This document shows, one piece after another, positions 54,046 to 62,941 of a stretch of 64,000 bases of DNA. Under the pieces are notes generated by a model, which saw nothing but the letters and a program-made list of their open reading frames with translations, made no database searches and was not told the origin of the DNA. The stretch spans positions 9,548,001 through 9,612,000 of the forward strand of contig NZ_CP070326.1 of assembly GCF_016917755.1 (NCBI RefSeq), in the 5' to 3' direction. Position numbers and translations under genes: made by a program. This DNA is from Streptomyces noursei. GTDB lineage: Bacteria > Actinomycetota > Actinomycetes > Streptomycetales > Streptomycetaceae. Position 1 is the first letter of the stretch. The number at the start of each line of letters is the position of its first letter.

Positions 54046-55128
54046 ACCGCCCCGGTCGGGCCCGGAGCCATCGGGCCCGACCGCCGGCGGCGGCTCGGCG
54101 TCGGCCCGCGCCGCGTACCGCTTCGCCAGCACCGCGCACACCATCAACTGCATCTGGTGGAACAGCATCAGCGGCAGCACCGCCAACCCGGCCTGGGCAC
54201 CGAAGAGGACGCTGGCCATCGGCAACCCGGCCGCCAGGCTCTTCTTCGAGCCGGCGAAGGTGATCGCGATCCGGTCGCCGCGCGGGAAGCCGAGCTTCTT
54301 CGAGCCGTACGAGGTGACCGTCAGCATGGCCGCCAGCAGCACCGCCTCCACGCCCAGCAGGCACAGCAGCCGCAGCGGGGAGACCTGGTGCCAGATGCCC
54401 TGCACCACGCCGGCGCTGAACGCGGCGTACACGACCAGCAGGATCGAGCCGCGGTCGACATACCCGAGGACCTTCTTGTGCCGGGTGAGGAACGCACCCT
54501 CCCGTCGCCCGCCACCGCCCTGCCCGACGCGCTGCGCGCGGCCCCCCTTGCTCCACCAGCGCCGCAGCACCTGCCCGGCGACGAACGGGAGCAGCAGCTG
54601 GCAGACGATCGAGACCAGGGAGTGCGCGGAGAAGCCGCCGCCGTCGCCGTGCAGCACCAGCCCCGCCAGCAGCGGGGTGACGACGATCCCCACGATGCTG
54701 GAGAACGAGCCGGCGCAGATCGCCGCCGCCACATTGCCGCGGGCGATGGAGGTGAAGGCGATGGAGGACTGGACCGTCGAGGGCACCAGGCACAGGAAGA
54801 GCAGTCCGGTGTACAGGGCGGGCGGGAGCACGAAGGGCACCAGGAACCGGGCGGCCACACCGAACACCGGGAAGACCACGAACGTGCAGGCCAGCGTGGT
54901 CAGGTGGAGGCGCCAGTGGCGCAGTCCATCCATCGCCTCCCGGGTGGAGAGCCGGGCCCCGTAGAGGAAGAAGAGCAGCGCGACGGCTCCGGTGGAGGCG
55001 CCGTCCGCGACGGTGGCGGCGGCGCCGCGGGCGGGCACCAGGGCGGCCAGGCCGACCGTACCGAGCAACGCGAGGATGTAACCATCCACGGGGAGCCAGG
55101 CGGGCAGGCGGAACACAGGGCGGCGCAT
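53986..55128 (-). CDS. Bile acid:sodium symporter (SBF)-like transporter
   Basis: A 380-residue membrane protein of the BASS/SBF-like fold with about ten helices. The start is the ATG at 55128 behind GAAGAGAG; an upstream GTG-type extension to 55167 is unlikely. Typical parts are GAVALLFFLYGARLSTREAM, LCLVPSTVQSSIAFTSIARG (the crossing-helix region), AGSFSSIVGIVVTPLLAGL and, late in the protein, ITFAGSKKSLAAGLPMASVL. The substrate is unknown. Relatives carry organic anions. The C-terminal 45 residues are disordered and overlap the convergent sialidase gene. Divergent transcription with a LysR gene suggests control by it. Confidence 0.85.
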   Translation of the reverse strand: MRRPVFRLPAWLPVDGYILALLGTVGLAALVPARGAAATVADGASTGAVALLFFLYGARLSTREAMDGLRHWRLHLTTLACTFVVFPVFGVAARFLVPFVLPPALYTGLLFLCLVPSTVQSSIAFTSIARGNVAAAICAGSFSSIVGIVVTPLLAGLVLHGDGGGFSAHSLVSIVCQLLLPFVAGQVLRRWWSKGGRAQRVGQGGGGRREGAFLTRHKKVLGYVDRGSILLVVYAAFSAGVVQGIWHQVSPLRLLCLLGVEAVLLAAMLTVTSYGSKKLGFPRGDRIAITFAGSKKSLAAGLPMASVLFGAQAGLAVLPLMLFHQMQLMVCAVLAKRYAARADAEPPPAVGPDGSGPDRGGSAVGVDPVQRESEHQRAGR

Positions 55129-55299
55129 GGTCTCTCTTCGGGTTCGACGGCTCACGGGCGGTGGCATGGACGGTGCCCGCTCCAGACTGCCGGGCGGAAC
55201 GGCAATCGGGAACCCCTCTTACCGTGGTGACTGCCATCATGAAGCACGATGACCATGAGCCACGATGAGCACCGGGAGCACCGTCGGGAGGCGTCGTCC

Positions 55300-56163
55300 G
55301 TGTTCGAACCCGCGCAGTTGCGCACCTTCCTCGCCGTGGCGCAGACGCTGAGCTTCACCCAGGCCGCGCACCGGCTGGGGCTGCGCCAGTCCACGGTGAG
55401 CCAGCACGTGCGGAAGCTGGAGGAGGCCGCCGGGCGGCGGCTGTTCGCACGGGACACGCACGCCGTGGACCTCACCGAGGACGGCGAGGCGATGCTGGGG
55501 TTCGCGCGCACCATCCTGGAGGCGAACGAGCGGGCGGCGAGCTTCTTCGCCGGGACCCGGCTGCGCGGGCGGCTGCGGTTCGGCGCGTCCGAGGACTTCG
55601 TGCTGACCCGCATGCCGGAGGTACTGGAGGGCTTCCGGCGCGACCACCCTGAGGTCGATCTGGAACTGACCGTGGAACTCTCCGGCACCCTGCACGAGCT
55701 GCTGGCGGCCGGCCGGCTCGATCTCGTCCTGGCCAAGCGTCGGCCGCAGGGGCCGCAGGGGCGGCTGGTGTGGCGGGACCGGCTGGTGTGGGTGGGCGGC
55801 GAGCGGCTGCGGCTGGACCCGCAGCGGCCGGTCCCGCTGGTGGTCTTCCCCCCGCCCGCGGTGACCCGGGCGCGGGCCCTGGAGGTGCTGGAGGGGCAGG
55901 GCCGGGAGTGGCGGATCGCCTGCACCAGCGGAAGCCTGAGCGGACTGATCGCGGCGACCCGGGCGGGGCTGGGCGTGATGGCGCACACGCTCGGGATGAT
56001 CCCGCCGGGCCTGGTGCGGATACCGTCCCGGGCCGGGCTGCCGGAGCTGGGCGGGGTGGACTTCGTCCTGCTGCACGGGGAGCGGGCGGGGGCGGCGCGC
56101 GGCCCGGCGGAGGCACTGGCCGAGGCGATCCTGGCGGGCGGCGACCGGCTGCACCTCCCGTAG
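55300..56163 (+). CDS. LysR-family transcriptional regulator
   Basis: A 287-residue regulator. The GTG at 55300 has GGGAGG eight bases upstream and places the helix-turn-helix at the usual distance from the start. ATGs at 55249 and 55255 would add a His/Glu-rich tail. The DNA-binding part is FEPAQLRTFLAVAQTLSFTQ followed by LRQSTVSQHVRKLEEAAGRR. The effector domain (about 90-280) has LRFGASEDFVLTRMPEVL and RLDLVLAKR. It is divergent from the SBF-type transporter, the classic arrangement for a LysR activator and its target. The ligand may be the transported compound (inference). Confidence 0.88.
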   Translation: MFEPAQLRTFLAVAQTLSFTQAAHRLGLRQSTVSQHVRKLEEAAGRRLFARDTHAVDLTEDGEAMLGFARTILEANERAASFFAGTRLRGRLRFGASEDFVLTRMPEVLEGFRRDHPEVDLELTVELSGTLHELLAAGRLDLVLAKRRPQGPQGRLVWRDRLVWVGGERLRLDPQRPVPLVVFPPPAVTRARALEVLEGQGREWRIACTSGSLSGLIAATRAGLGVMAHTLGMIPPGLVRIPSRAGLPELGGVDFVLLHGERAGAARGPAEALAEAILAGGDRLHLP

Positions 56164-56555
56164 GCGGCCGTCTCGGTGCCCGAGGAGGCACCCGGAATCC
56201 GCCGTACCGCTTGAGCCCGCCGGCGCCGTGCGCCGGGCGGCGCCGGCGGCCTCCGCGGGCCTGCCCGGGATCTCCCGAGAACCTCCCGGGGAACGTCGCG
56301 GCACCCCGGAATATGCCTCCGACGTGCTCTGACACCGCGACAGATGCAGAGATTTGGTGCAGATCCAGTCCCGGCACAGTGTTCGTCCAGCGGTGAACCA
56401 GTCGAGCAATGTCCACCGTTACCCGAAGTAACCCGATTTCCCGTCCTGGCCGGTTACGGTGGCAGCGCCGTCGCGGCGTGGTAGCGCCCTCCCACCGGCC
56501 GTCCCCGTGGGGTACGGTCGCGGCCTTGTGAGAAGCACCACGAGGAGCTGGGTCA
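56164..56555. other. Intergenic region upstream of the acyl-CoA ligase
   Basis: About 390 bases. No gene is seen. It contains the 15-base palindrome listed separately and should carry the promoter of the acyl-CoA ligase. Confidence 0.4.
56418..56432. promoter_or_regulatory. Palindrome upstream of the acyl-CoA ligase
   Basis: GTTAC-CCGAA-GTAAC: perfect 5-bp arms around a 5-base centre, about 125 bases before the TTG start. The T-T-A-C/G-T-A-A pattern resembles sites of TetR-type regulators of fatty-acid genes (inference). Confidence 0.45.
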
Positions 56556-58382
56556 TTGCGCGAGTTCACCGTCCCTCCTTTGGCGACCGCGCCCCGGGTC
56601 GGCGGGCTGGCCGACTCGGTGTACGACAACGCGGAGACCGACCCCGGACGGACCGCTCTGGCGCGTAAGGACGCCGCCGGGCGATGGCGGGACGTCGACG
56701 CCGGACAGTTCCGGGACGAGGTGATCGGACTCGCCAAGGGCCTGCTCGCGCAGGGCGTCCGGTTCGGTGACCGGGTCGGCATCATGTCCCGCACCCGCTA
56801 CGAGTGGACGCTCTTCGACTATGCGCTGTGGTCGATCGGCGCCCAGTCCGTCCCGCTGTACCCCACCTCGTCGGCGGAGCAGGTCTTCTGGATGCTGCAC
56901 AACGCCGAGGTCTCGGCGTGCCTGGTGGAGCACGAGGACCACGCGATGACCGTCGGCTCGGTCGTCGGCAGACTCCCCCAGCTGCGGAAACTGTGGCAGC
57001 TGGACGCCGACCCGGTCGCCGAGCTGACCGCGGCCGGGGCGCACCTCGACGACGAGGTGGTGCACCGGCACCGGATGGCGGTCACCCCGGAGGCCGTCGC
57101 GACGATCATCTACACCTCCGGCACCACCGGCCGCCCCAAGGGCTGCGTGATCACCCACGCCAACTTCATGGCCGAGGCCGACAACATCGTGCTGCGGTAC
57201 GACAAGGTCTTCCGCTCCAAGCCCGGCGACGAGGCGGCCACCCTGCTCTTCCTGCCGCTGGCGCACGTCTTCGGCCGGATGGTGCAGGTCGCGGCGGTCC
57301 GCGGCCGGGTCAAGCTCGGCCACCAGCCCGAGCTCTCGGCCCGGGCGCTCCTGCCGGACCTCCAGGCGTTCCGGCCCACCTTCGTCCTGGCGGTGCCCTA
57401 CATCTTCGAGCGGGTGTTCGCCGCGGCCCGCCGGCGGGCGGAGGCCGAGGGCAAGGTCGGCCCCTTCGACAAGGCCGTCGAGATCGCGGTCCGCTACGCG
57501 GAAGGGCTGGAACACAAGGCGTTCGGCACCGGCCCCGGCCCCGGCGCCGGGCTGCGGATGCAGCACCAGGTCTTCGACAAGCTGGTCTACAGCAAGGTCC
57601 GCGAGGCGCTGGGCGGCCGGGTGCGGCACGCGATGTCCGGCGGCTCGGCCATGGAGCGCCGGCTGGGCCTGTTCTTCGCCGGCGCCGGCGTACGGATCTT
57701 CGAGGGCTACGGCCTGACGGAGAGCACCGCGGCGGCCACCGCGAACCCGCCGGAGCGAACCCGCTTCGGCACCGTCGGCACGCCGGTCCCCGGCACCAGC
57801 GTCCACCTGGCCGAGGACGGCGAGGTCTGGCTGCACGGCGGCCAGATCTTCCAGGGCTACCACAACGACCCCAAGGCGACCGACGCGGTGCTGCACGACG
57901 GCTGGTTCGCCACCGGGGACCTCGGCGTCCTGGCCGAGGACGGCTATCTGACGATCACCGGCCGGAAGAAGGAGATCCTGGTCACCTCGGGCGGCAAGTC
58001 GGTCTCGCCGGTGCCGCTGGAGGAGCGGGTGCGGGCGCACCCGCTGGTCGCCCAGTGCATCGTCGTCGGCAACGACCGCCCGTTCATCGCGGCGCTGGTC
58101 ACCCTGGACCCGGAGGCGGTCACGCACTGGCTGGCGATGCGCGGCAAGCCGGAGATGCCGCCGCGCGACCTGGTGCGCGACCCCGACCTGGAGACCGAGA
58201 TCCGGCGCGCCGTGGTCGCCGCGAACACGCTGGTCTCACAGGCCGAGTCGATCCGCACGTTCCGGATACTGGCCAACCAGTTCAGCGAGGAGCACGGCCT
58301 GCTGACGCCCTCGCTGAAACTCAAGCGCAAGGCGATCGAGGTGGCGTACGCGGCGGAGGTGGACGCGCTGTACCGGGGGTGA
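56556..58382 (+). CDS. Long-chain fatty acid-CoA ligase (AMP-forming)
   Basis: A 608-residue adenylate-forming enzyme that activates fatty acids to acyl-CoA. The TTG start at 56556 is set by GAGGAG ten bases upstream. Signature blocks: the P-loop IIYTSGTTGRPKGCVITH (about 184-201), FLPLAHVFGRM, the adenine-site EGYGLTESTAAAT, the hinge TGDLGVLAEDGYLTITGRKK and the C-terminal lysine region SLKLKRK. The length and the FLPLAH/ERVFAAA features match the bacterial FadD15-type long-chain subgroup. It is a single-gene unit with its own upstream palindrome. It could serve membrane lipid turnover or beta-oxidation. Confidence 0.92.
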   Translation: MREFTVPPLATAPRVGGLADSVYDNAETDPGRTALARKDAAGRWRDVDAGQFRDEVIGLAKGLLAQGVRFGDRVGIMSRTRYEWTLFDYALWSIGAQSVPLYPTSSAEQVFWMLHNAEVSACLVEHEDHAMTVGSVVGRLPQLRKLWQLDADPVAELTAAGAHLDDEVVHRHRMAVTPEAVATIIYTSGTTGRPKGCVITHANFMAEADNIVLRYDKVFRSKPGDEAATLLFLPLAHVFGRMVQVAAVRGRVKLGHQPELSARALLPDLQAFRPTFVLAVPYIFERVFAAARRRAEAEGKVGPFDKAVEIAVRYAEGLEHKAFGTGPGPGAGLRMQHQVFDKLVYSKVREALGGRVRHAMSGGSAMERRLGLFFAGAGVRIFEGYGLTESTAAATANPPERTRFGTVGTPVPGTSVHLAEDGEVWLHGGQIFQGYHNDPKATDAVLHDGWFATGDLGVLAEDGYLTITGRKKEILVTSGGKSVSPVPLEERVRAHPLVAQCIVVGNDRPFIAALVTLDPEAVTHWLAMRGKPEMPPRDLVRDPDLETEIRRAVVAANTLVSQAESIRTFRILANQFSEEHGLLTPSLKLKRKAIEVAYAAEVDALYRG

Positions 58383-58515
58383 GAGCGGTGGGTCCGCGGG
58401 CCGGCCGGACATGACGGTGAACAGGCGGTTTTTCTCGGCGTGCACGGGAATGTCCGGGGACGGATGATCGTTGACGTCCCCGAACACGACAGTCGACGTA
58501 AGGATCGAATCCCCC

Positions 58516-59349
58516 GTGAGCACGGTTCCGTCCATCACGCTCAACAACGACGTCACGATGCCCCAGCTCGGTTTCGGCGTCTGGCAGATCCCCGATGACG
58601 AGGCGTTCACCGCCGTCAGCCACGCCCTTGAGGCCGGGTACCGCAGCATCGACACCGCGGCCATCTACGGCAACGAAGAAGGCACCGGCAAGGCCCTCGG
58701 TGCCTCTGGCATCGCGCGCGAGGACCTCTTCGTCACCACCAAGCTGTGGAACTCCGAGCAGGGCTACGACTCCACCCTCCGCGCGTTCGACGCCTCGCTC
58801 GCGAAGCTGGGGCTGGAGTATGTCGACCTGTACCTGATCCACTGGCCGCTGCCGGCCCGCGACACCTACGTAGACACGTACAAGGCGTTCGAGAAGATCT
58901 ACTCCGAGGGCCGCGCCAAGGCCATCGGCGTCTCCAACTTCTTCCCCGCCCACCTGGAGCGGCTGCTCGGTGAGACCTCCGTCGTCCCGGCGGTCAACCA
59001 GATCGAGCTGCACCCGCAGCTCCAGCAGGCCGAGTCCCGCGCCTTCCACGCCCGGCACGGCATCGCCACCGAAGCCTGGTCGCCGCTGGGCCAGGGCAAG
59101 GGGCTGCTGACGGACCCGACGATCGCCAAGATCGCCGACAAGCACGGCAGGACCCCGGCCCAGGTGGTCCTGCGCTGGCACCTCCAGGTCGGCAACGTCG
59201 TCATCCCCAAGTCCGCCACCCCCTCGCGGATCCGGGAGAACTTCGACGTCTTCGGCTTCGAGCTGGACGGCGAGGACCTGTCGGCCGTGGCCGGCCTGGA
59301 CTCCGGCACCCGCCTCGGCCCGGACCCGGCCACGTTCGACGTGGCCTGA
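58516..59349 (+). CDS. Aldo/keto reductase (2,5-diketo-D-gluconate reductase type)
   Basis: A 277-residue NADPH-dependent reductase. The GTG at 58516 behind AAGGATC gives the normal AKR5 length; the TTG at 58471 would add 15 residues. The catalytic tetrad is visible: Asp and Tyr in SIDTAAIYGNEEGTGKALG, Lys in FVTTKLWNSEQ, His in YLIHWPLPARD. Cofactor-binding features include WSPLGQGKG and VIPKSATPSRIRENFDVFGF near the end. It is transcribed alone. A wide range of aldehydes and ketones is possible, and nothing in the context narrows it. Confidence 0.93.
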   Translation: MSTVPSITLNNDVTMPQLGFGVWQIPDDEAFTAVSHALEAGYRSIDTAAIYGNEEGTGKALGASGIAREDLFVTTKLWNSEQGYDSTLRAFDASLAKLGLEYVDLYLIHWPLPARDTYVDTYKAFEKIYSEGRAKAIGVSNFFPAHLERLLGETSVVPAVNQIELHPQLQQAESRAFHARHGIATEAWSPLGQGKGLLTDPTIAKIADKHGRTPAQVVLRWHLQVGNVVIPKSATPSRIRENFDVFGFELDGEDLSAVAGLDSGTRLGPDPATFDVA

Positions 59350-59656
59350 GGGCCCGACCGCTCGCGTCACGGCCCGGGCCCGCTGGTCCGGGCGTCGTCC
59401 GGGGCACGGCCCGCGGCCGTGTGCGCGGTGCGCCGCGGCGCCGTCCGTCCCCTCGGGGGCGGGCGGCGCCGCCGTATGTCGGGGCGCTTCCCGAGGGGGC
59501 CGTTCCGCCGGAGCGCGGGGCGCCGGGCCGCGGCCCCGAGTGGCGGGCTCCGCGGGCGGCGGGAAATGTGGAACGGGGGGGGCGGTCGCGCAGCGGCGCC
59601 GGCCGCCGCGGTCGGCTGCCGCTGGGCGGCCACCACTCCGCTCCGAGGAGGCACCG
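59350..59656. other. GC-rich intergenic stretch
   Basis: About 300 very GC-rich bases before the VOC gene. The reading frames open through it show only composition-driven Arg/Gly/Pro strings. I see no gene, hairpin or operator of note. Confidence 0.4.
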
Positions 59657-60442
59657 ATGCCCGACGTCACCACTCCCTACGCGCCCGGGACGCCCTGCTG
59701 GGTCGATCTCGCGGCCCCCGACCAGAAGGCCGCCATCGACTTCTACGCCGGCCTCCTCGGCTGGACCGGGGAGATCGGTCCTCCGGAGACCGGCGGCTAT
59801 GCCGTCTGCCAGCTGAACGGGAAGCCCGTCGCCGGCATCATGGCCGCCGTCGCGATGGGCGACCAGCCCGCTCCGCCGACCGTCTGGACCACCTATCTGG
59901 CCAGCGCCGACGCGGAAGCCAGCCAGCGGGCGGTGGAGTCCGCCGGCGGCACCGTGCTGATGCCCGTGATGGATGTGATGTCCCTGGGCCGGATGTTCAT
60001 CGCCGCCGATCCGACGGGGGCGGTCTTCGGCGTCTGGCAGCCGGTCGACTTCCCGGGCGCGGGCGTCGTCAACGAGACCGGCGCACTGATCTGGAACGAG
60101 CTGAACACCACCGACCGGTCCGCCGCCTCCGCCTTCTACCGGGCCGCCTTCGGCATCGAGTCCACGACGATGGAGGGCGTCGAGCACTACTACGGGCTCC
60201 AGGTGGACGGCCGCCACGTGGGCGGCATGCAGCCGATGCCGGAACAACTTCCCGCCGACACGCCCTCCCACTGGCTGACGTACTTCGCGGTGGCGGACGC
60301 CGATGCGGCGGTCGCCAAGGTCACCGCGTCCGGCGGCAGCGCGATCATGGAACCGTTCGACATGATCGCCGGCCGGATCGCCATGGTGACCGACCCGCAG
60401 GGCGCGGTCTTCGCACTGATCCACCCGAAGGCGATGGAGTGA
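59657..60442 (+). CDS. Tandem VOC (glyoxalase-fold) family protein
   Basis: A 261-residue cytoplasmic protein made of two vicinal-oxygen-chelate domains. The ATG at 59657 stands six bases behind GAGGAGGC; the open frame to 59540 is only GC-rich upstream sequence. Each half starts with the same element: PCWVDLAAPDQKAAIDFYAG with LLGW in the first, and IWNELNTTDRSAASAFYRAA in the second. Each half ends with a DPTGAVFGVWQ or DPQGAVFALI motif. Similar Streptomyces proteins are called hydroxylases or bleomycin-resistance-like, but the activity is not known. A small TGACG-TGC-CGTCA palindrome follows the gene at 60453-60465. Confidence 0.88.
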   Translation: MPDVTTPYAPGTPCWVDLAAPDQKAAIDFYAGLLGWTGEIGPPETGGYAVCQLNGKPVAGIMAAVAMGDQPAPPTVWTTYLASADAEASQRAVESAGGTVLMPVMDVMSLGRMFIAADPTGAVFGVWQPVDFPGAGVVNETGALIWNELNTTDRSAASAFYRAAFGIESTTMEGVEHYYGLQVDGRHVGGMQPMPEQLPADTPSHWLTYFAVADADAAVAKVTASGGSAIMEPFDMIAGRIAMVTDPQGAVFALIHPKAME

Positions 60443-60532
60443 CCCGAAATACTGACGTGCCGTCAATTTAGCTCGTGGCAGCCTTTGTTGACGTGACGCC
60501 CTTGGTTGAGGCGTGGTGGGCGGCCGCCATGG

Positions 60533-61543
60533 CTACTGCTCCTGGGCGCGGGCGGTGTGCACCGTCTGCACGGAGAGCAGGAAGGCGTCCGGGCGGCGGG
60601 TGATGCCGGCGGGGTCGTGGGGGTCGACGAGGCGGGTGAGGGTGCTCAGGTCGCCGGGGTCGAGCCGGTCGCCGTACTCCTCCGCGGCGCGGCCGAGGTT
60701 GGCCTGGATGTAGCGGCGGACGTCGTCGGCGAGCGGGGCCGGCAGGTCCAGCAGGAAGCTGCGGGTGCGCGGGGTGCGCAGTCCGGCGTTGGCCAGGAAG
60801 GCGGGCCAGTCCTCCAGGGTGTCGGTGGTGTCGGGCAGGGCGGCCCGCATCTCGGCGAACCAGTCCTCCGCCGCCGCGTCCAGACGGGCCTGGAGTCCCG
60901 GGCGGCCGACGCCGATGTCACGCGGCAGGAAGCGCGGGGCGAGGCCGCCCTCGCAGACCGCGAGCAGGCCGCCGGGACGCAGGTGGCCGGCGAGCGCCGC
61001 CACCGCACCGCGCTGGTCGCCGACGTGGTGCAGTGCCTTGCTGGACCAGATGAGGTCGGCGCCGCCGAGCGAGTCCAGGCCGTGCGGGACCTCGGCGCAG
61101 TGGGTGTGGATCCGGTCGGCCAGGCCGAGCCGGTCGGCCCGGGCGCGAGCGCGGGCCAGCAGGGCCTCGGTGGCGTCCACCGCGCACACCTCTGCGTCCG
61201 GGAAGGCCCGCGCCAACAGGCAGCTGACGACCCCGGGGCCGCTGCCGACGTCCAGGATGCGGCGGACGGTCGGTGCGCGGGACCCGGCGCCGGGTGCCGG
61301 GGCCCCCGATGCCCCGCCCGCCCCGCCCTCGGGGCCCTCCGGGGCGAGCAGTGCGCGGAGCCAGGCGGCGGCCTGCTCGTACAGCGGGGTCTGGATCTCG
61401 GCGCCCCGTTCCAGGAACGGGCCGAGCACCTCCCAGTCGATGGCGCCGCCGTGGTCGGCCCCGGTGTGGGCGTGCCTGCCGGGGGAACCGGGCCGCGGGC
61501 CGGGCGAAGGCTCCCCTGGCACGGGGCGGTCGTCACTGCTCAT
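60533..61543 (-). CDS. Class I SAM-dependent methyltransferase
   Basis: A 336-residue protein starting at the ATG at 61543 with GGAGG ten bases upstream. After a disordered Pro/Gly-rich first 35 residues and a helical segment (VLGPFLERGAEIQTPLYEQA) comes the Rossmann-like fold: motif I ILDVGSGPGVVSCLLA, motif II with VCAVDATEALLARA, the acidic ADLIWSSKALHHVGD and LRPGGLLAVCEGGL. The C-terminal 120 residues (DWFAEMRAALPDT, LPAPLADDVRRYIQANLGR) may form a substrate lid. The acceptor molecule is unknown. It is divergent from the DUF1266-type gene. Confidence 0.88.
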   Translation of the reverse strand: MSSDDRPVPGEPSPGPRPGSPGRHAHTGADHGGAIDWEVLGPFLERGAEIQTPLYEQAAAWLRALLAPEGPEGGAGGASGAPAPGAGSRAPTVRRILDVGSGPGVVSCLLARAFPDAEVCAVDATEALLARARARADRLGLADRIHTHCAEVPHGLDSLGGADLIWSSKALHHVGDQRGAVAALAGHLRPGGLLAVCEGGLAPRFLPRDIGVGRPGLQARLDAAAEDWFAEMRAALPDTTDTLEDWPAFLANAGLRTPRTRSFLLDLPAPLADDVRRYIQANLGRAAEEYGDRLDPGDLSTLTRLVDPHDPAGITRRPDAFLLSVQTVHTARAQEQ

Positions 61544-61656
61544 GGCATCGAGCCTCCGATACGGGGTGGGCGCCGGCAAGCGGCGGGGCCGGTCCGGCGG
61601 CCCCGGCACGGCCCCTGGTTCGGACCGGGGGCGGGGTCACCGTAGGGTCTTGGCCT

Positions 61657-62751
61657 GTGGGTACTCCGGGATGGATGCCGCCGACGGAGACCGAGCGGCG
61701 GCTGTATGAGGCAACGGCACGTGGGGACGGGGACGGACAGGTCGCGGCGATCGCCGGCGAGGACCTGTATCTGGCGGTGCCGCAGCAGGGGCAGGAACCA
61801 CTGCCCGTCTACGACGATCCGACGGCGGGCGGTAAGTGCATTCCCGTGCTGACGCGCGGCATGCTGCCGCCGTGGGAACCGCAGCGGTTTTTCGACCGGG
61901 TCTCGATCGAGGAGCTGGCGCAGGACTGGCCCAACGACAAGTGGCGGCTGGCGATCAACCCGGGCACGCCGTTCGCCGCGTACCTGCCCGCCTCGCCGGC
62001 CCACCGCGCGGCCTGGCTGCGGGTCCGGGCGCAGGTCGGGGTCCGGCCGGGCGGGCTGCTGGTCACCTCCTACGTGGGGCCGCTGCACGGTCCGGTGGCG
62101 CAGGGGCTGGCCTGTGGCGCGCCGCTCGCGGTGCACCACAGCGTGCCGTGGAACGAGCTGGGCACGGCGTTCCTGGACTACTCGGAGGACGCCGAGACGC
62201 TGCGCGCGCAGTGGTCGGTGGCCGATCCGGTGAGCTGGCAGCAGCGGTTCGACCAGCTGCTCGACGGGCAGTTCGTACCAGCGGAGACGGAGACGGCGCT
62301 GCGCGCCCGGGCCACGGCGTCCGGCGGGGAGTCCGGTGGCACGTCCGAGGACGGGTCCCCCGCCGGGGCCGGTGACGGTGCGCCCACCGCGGTTCCGGAG
62401 CTGGTGGACCGGTACGAGGAACGGTTCCGGACGGACGGGCTGCTGCCGGCCGACGGCCGGGTGGTGTCGCTGGTCGCACTGGACCTGGCGCACGCGGTGG
62501 GCCTGGTCCGCTGGGGCCTGGGCGCGCGGCTGTGCGCGCCGCCGCAGGCGGAGCAGGCGGTGATGCGGGTGGCGGCGCGGGCGCAGGAGGTCTACGGCTC
62601 GTGGGAGGAGTTCGCCGCGGGCTACGCGCTCGGGCGGGCACTGGCGTACGACAACGGCTGGTTCGGGCCGGCCTACGCCGAGACGGCGCACCTCCACCGG
62701 GTGCTGACGCAGGACCCGGCGTCCCCCTGGCGGGGCCTGTCGTTCGGCTGA
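61657..62751 (+). CDS. SseB-like / DUF1266 domain protein
   Basis: A 364-residue cytoplasmic protein. GTG at 61657 behind TAGGGTC is the likely start; the frame is open far upstream only because it overlaps the methyltransferase shadow. The first 130 residues resemble SseB N-terminal domains (ATARGDGDGQVAAIAGEDLY, VPVLTRGMLPPW-like block, RLAINPGTPFAAYLP). The C-terminal 110 residues are DUF1266-like (VSLVALDLAHAVGLVRWGLG, VYGSWEEFAAGYALGRALAY, DNGWFGPAYAE, SPWRGLSFG), joined by a Gly/Ser-rich linker. DUF1266 proteins have no assigned activity. No operon partner is evident on the same strand. Confidence 0.82.
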   Translation: MGTPGWMPPTETERRLYEATARGDGDGQVAAIAGEDLYLAVPQQGQEPLPVYDDPTAGGKCIPVLTRGMLPPWEPQRFFDRVSIEELAQDWPNDKWRLAINPGTPFAAYLPASPAHRAAWLRVRAQVGVRPGGLLVTSYVGPLHGPVAQGLACGAPLAVHHSVPWNELGTAFLDYSEDAETLRAQWSVADPVSWQQRFDQLLDGQFVPAETETALRARATASGGESGGTSEDGSPAGAGDGAPTAVPELVDRYEERFRTDGLLPADGRVVSLVALDLAHAVGLVRWGLGARLCAPPQAEQAVMRVAARAQEVYGSWEEFAAGYALGRALAYDNGWFGPAYAETAHLHRVLTQDPASPWRGLSFG

Positions 62752-62941
62752 CGGGCCCGTGGCTCCGCCCCCGGGCGGGCCGGTCACCCGCCCCTCGCGG
62801 ACGCCGGCCGCGCCGGGGCATGATGCAGCCCGGGGACCGGGACGATGCCGGACCAGTACGGCACAGGGGACGGATACGACATGGGCGGGAGCGGTATGCG
62901 GAGCGTCGCGCGGCGATGGGCCAGGACGGCGGGGGTCCGGC

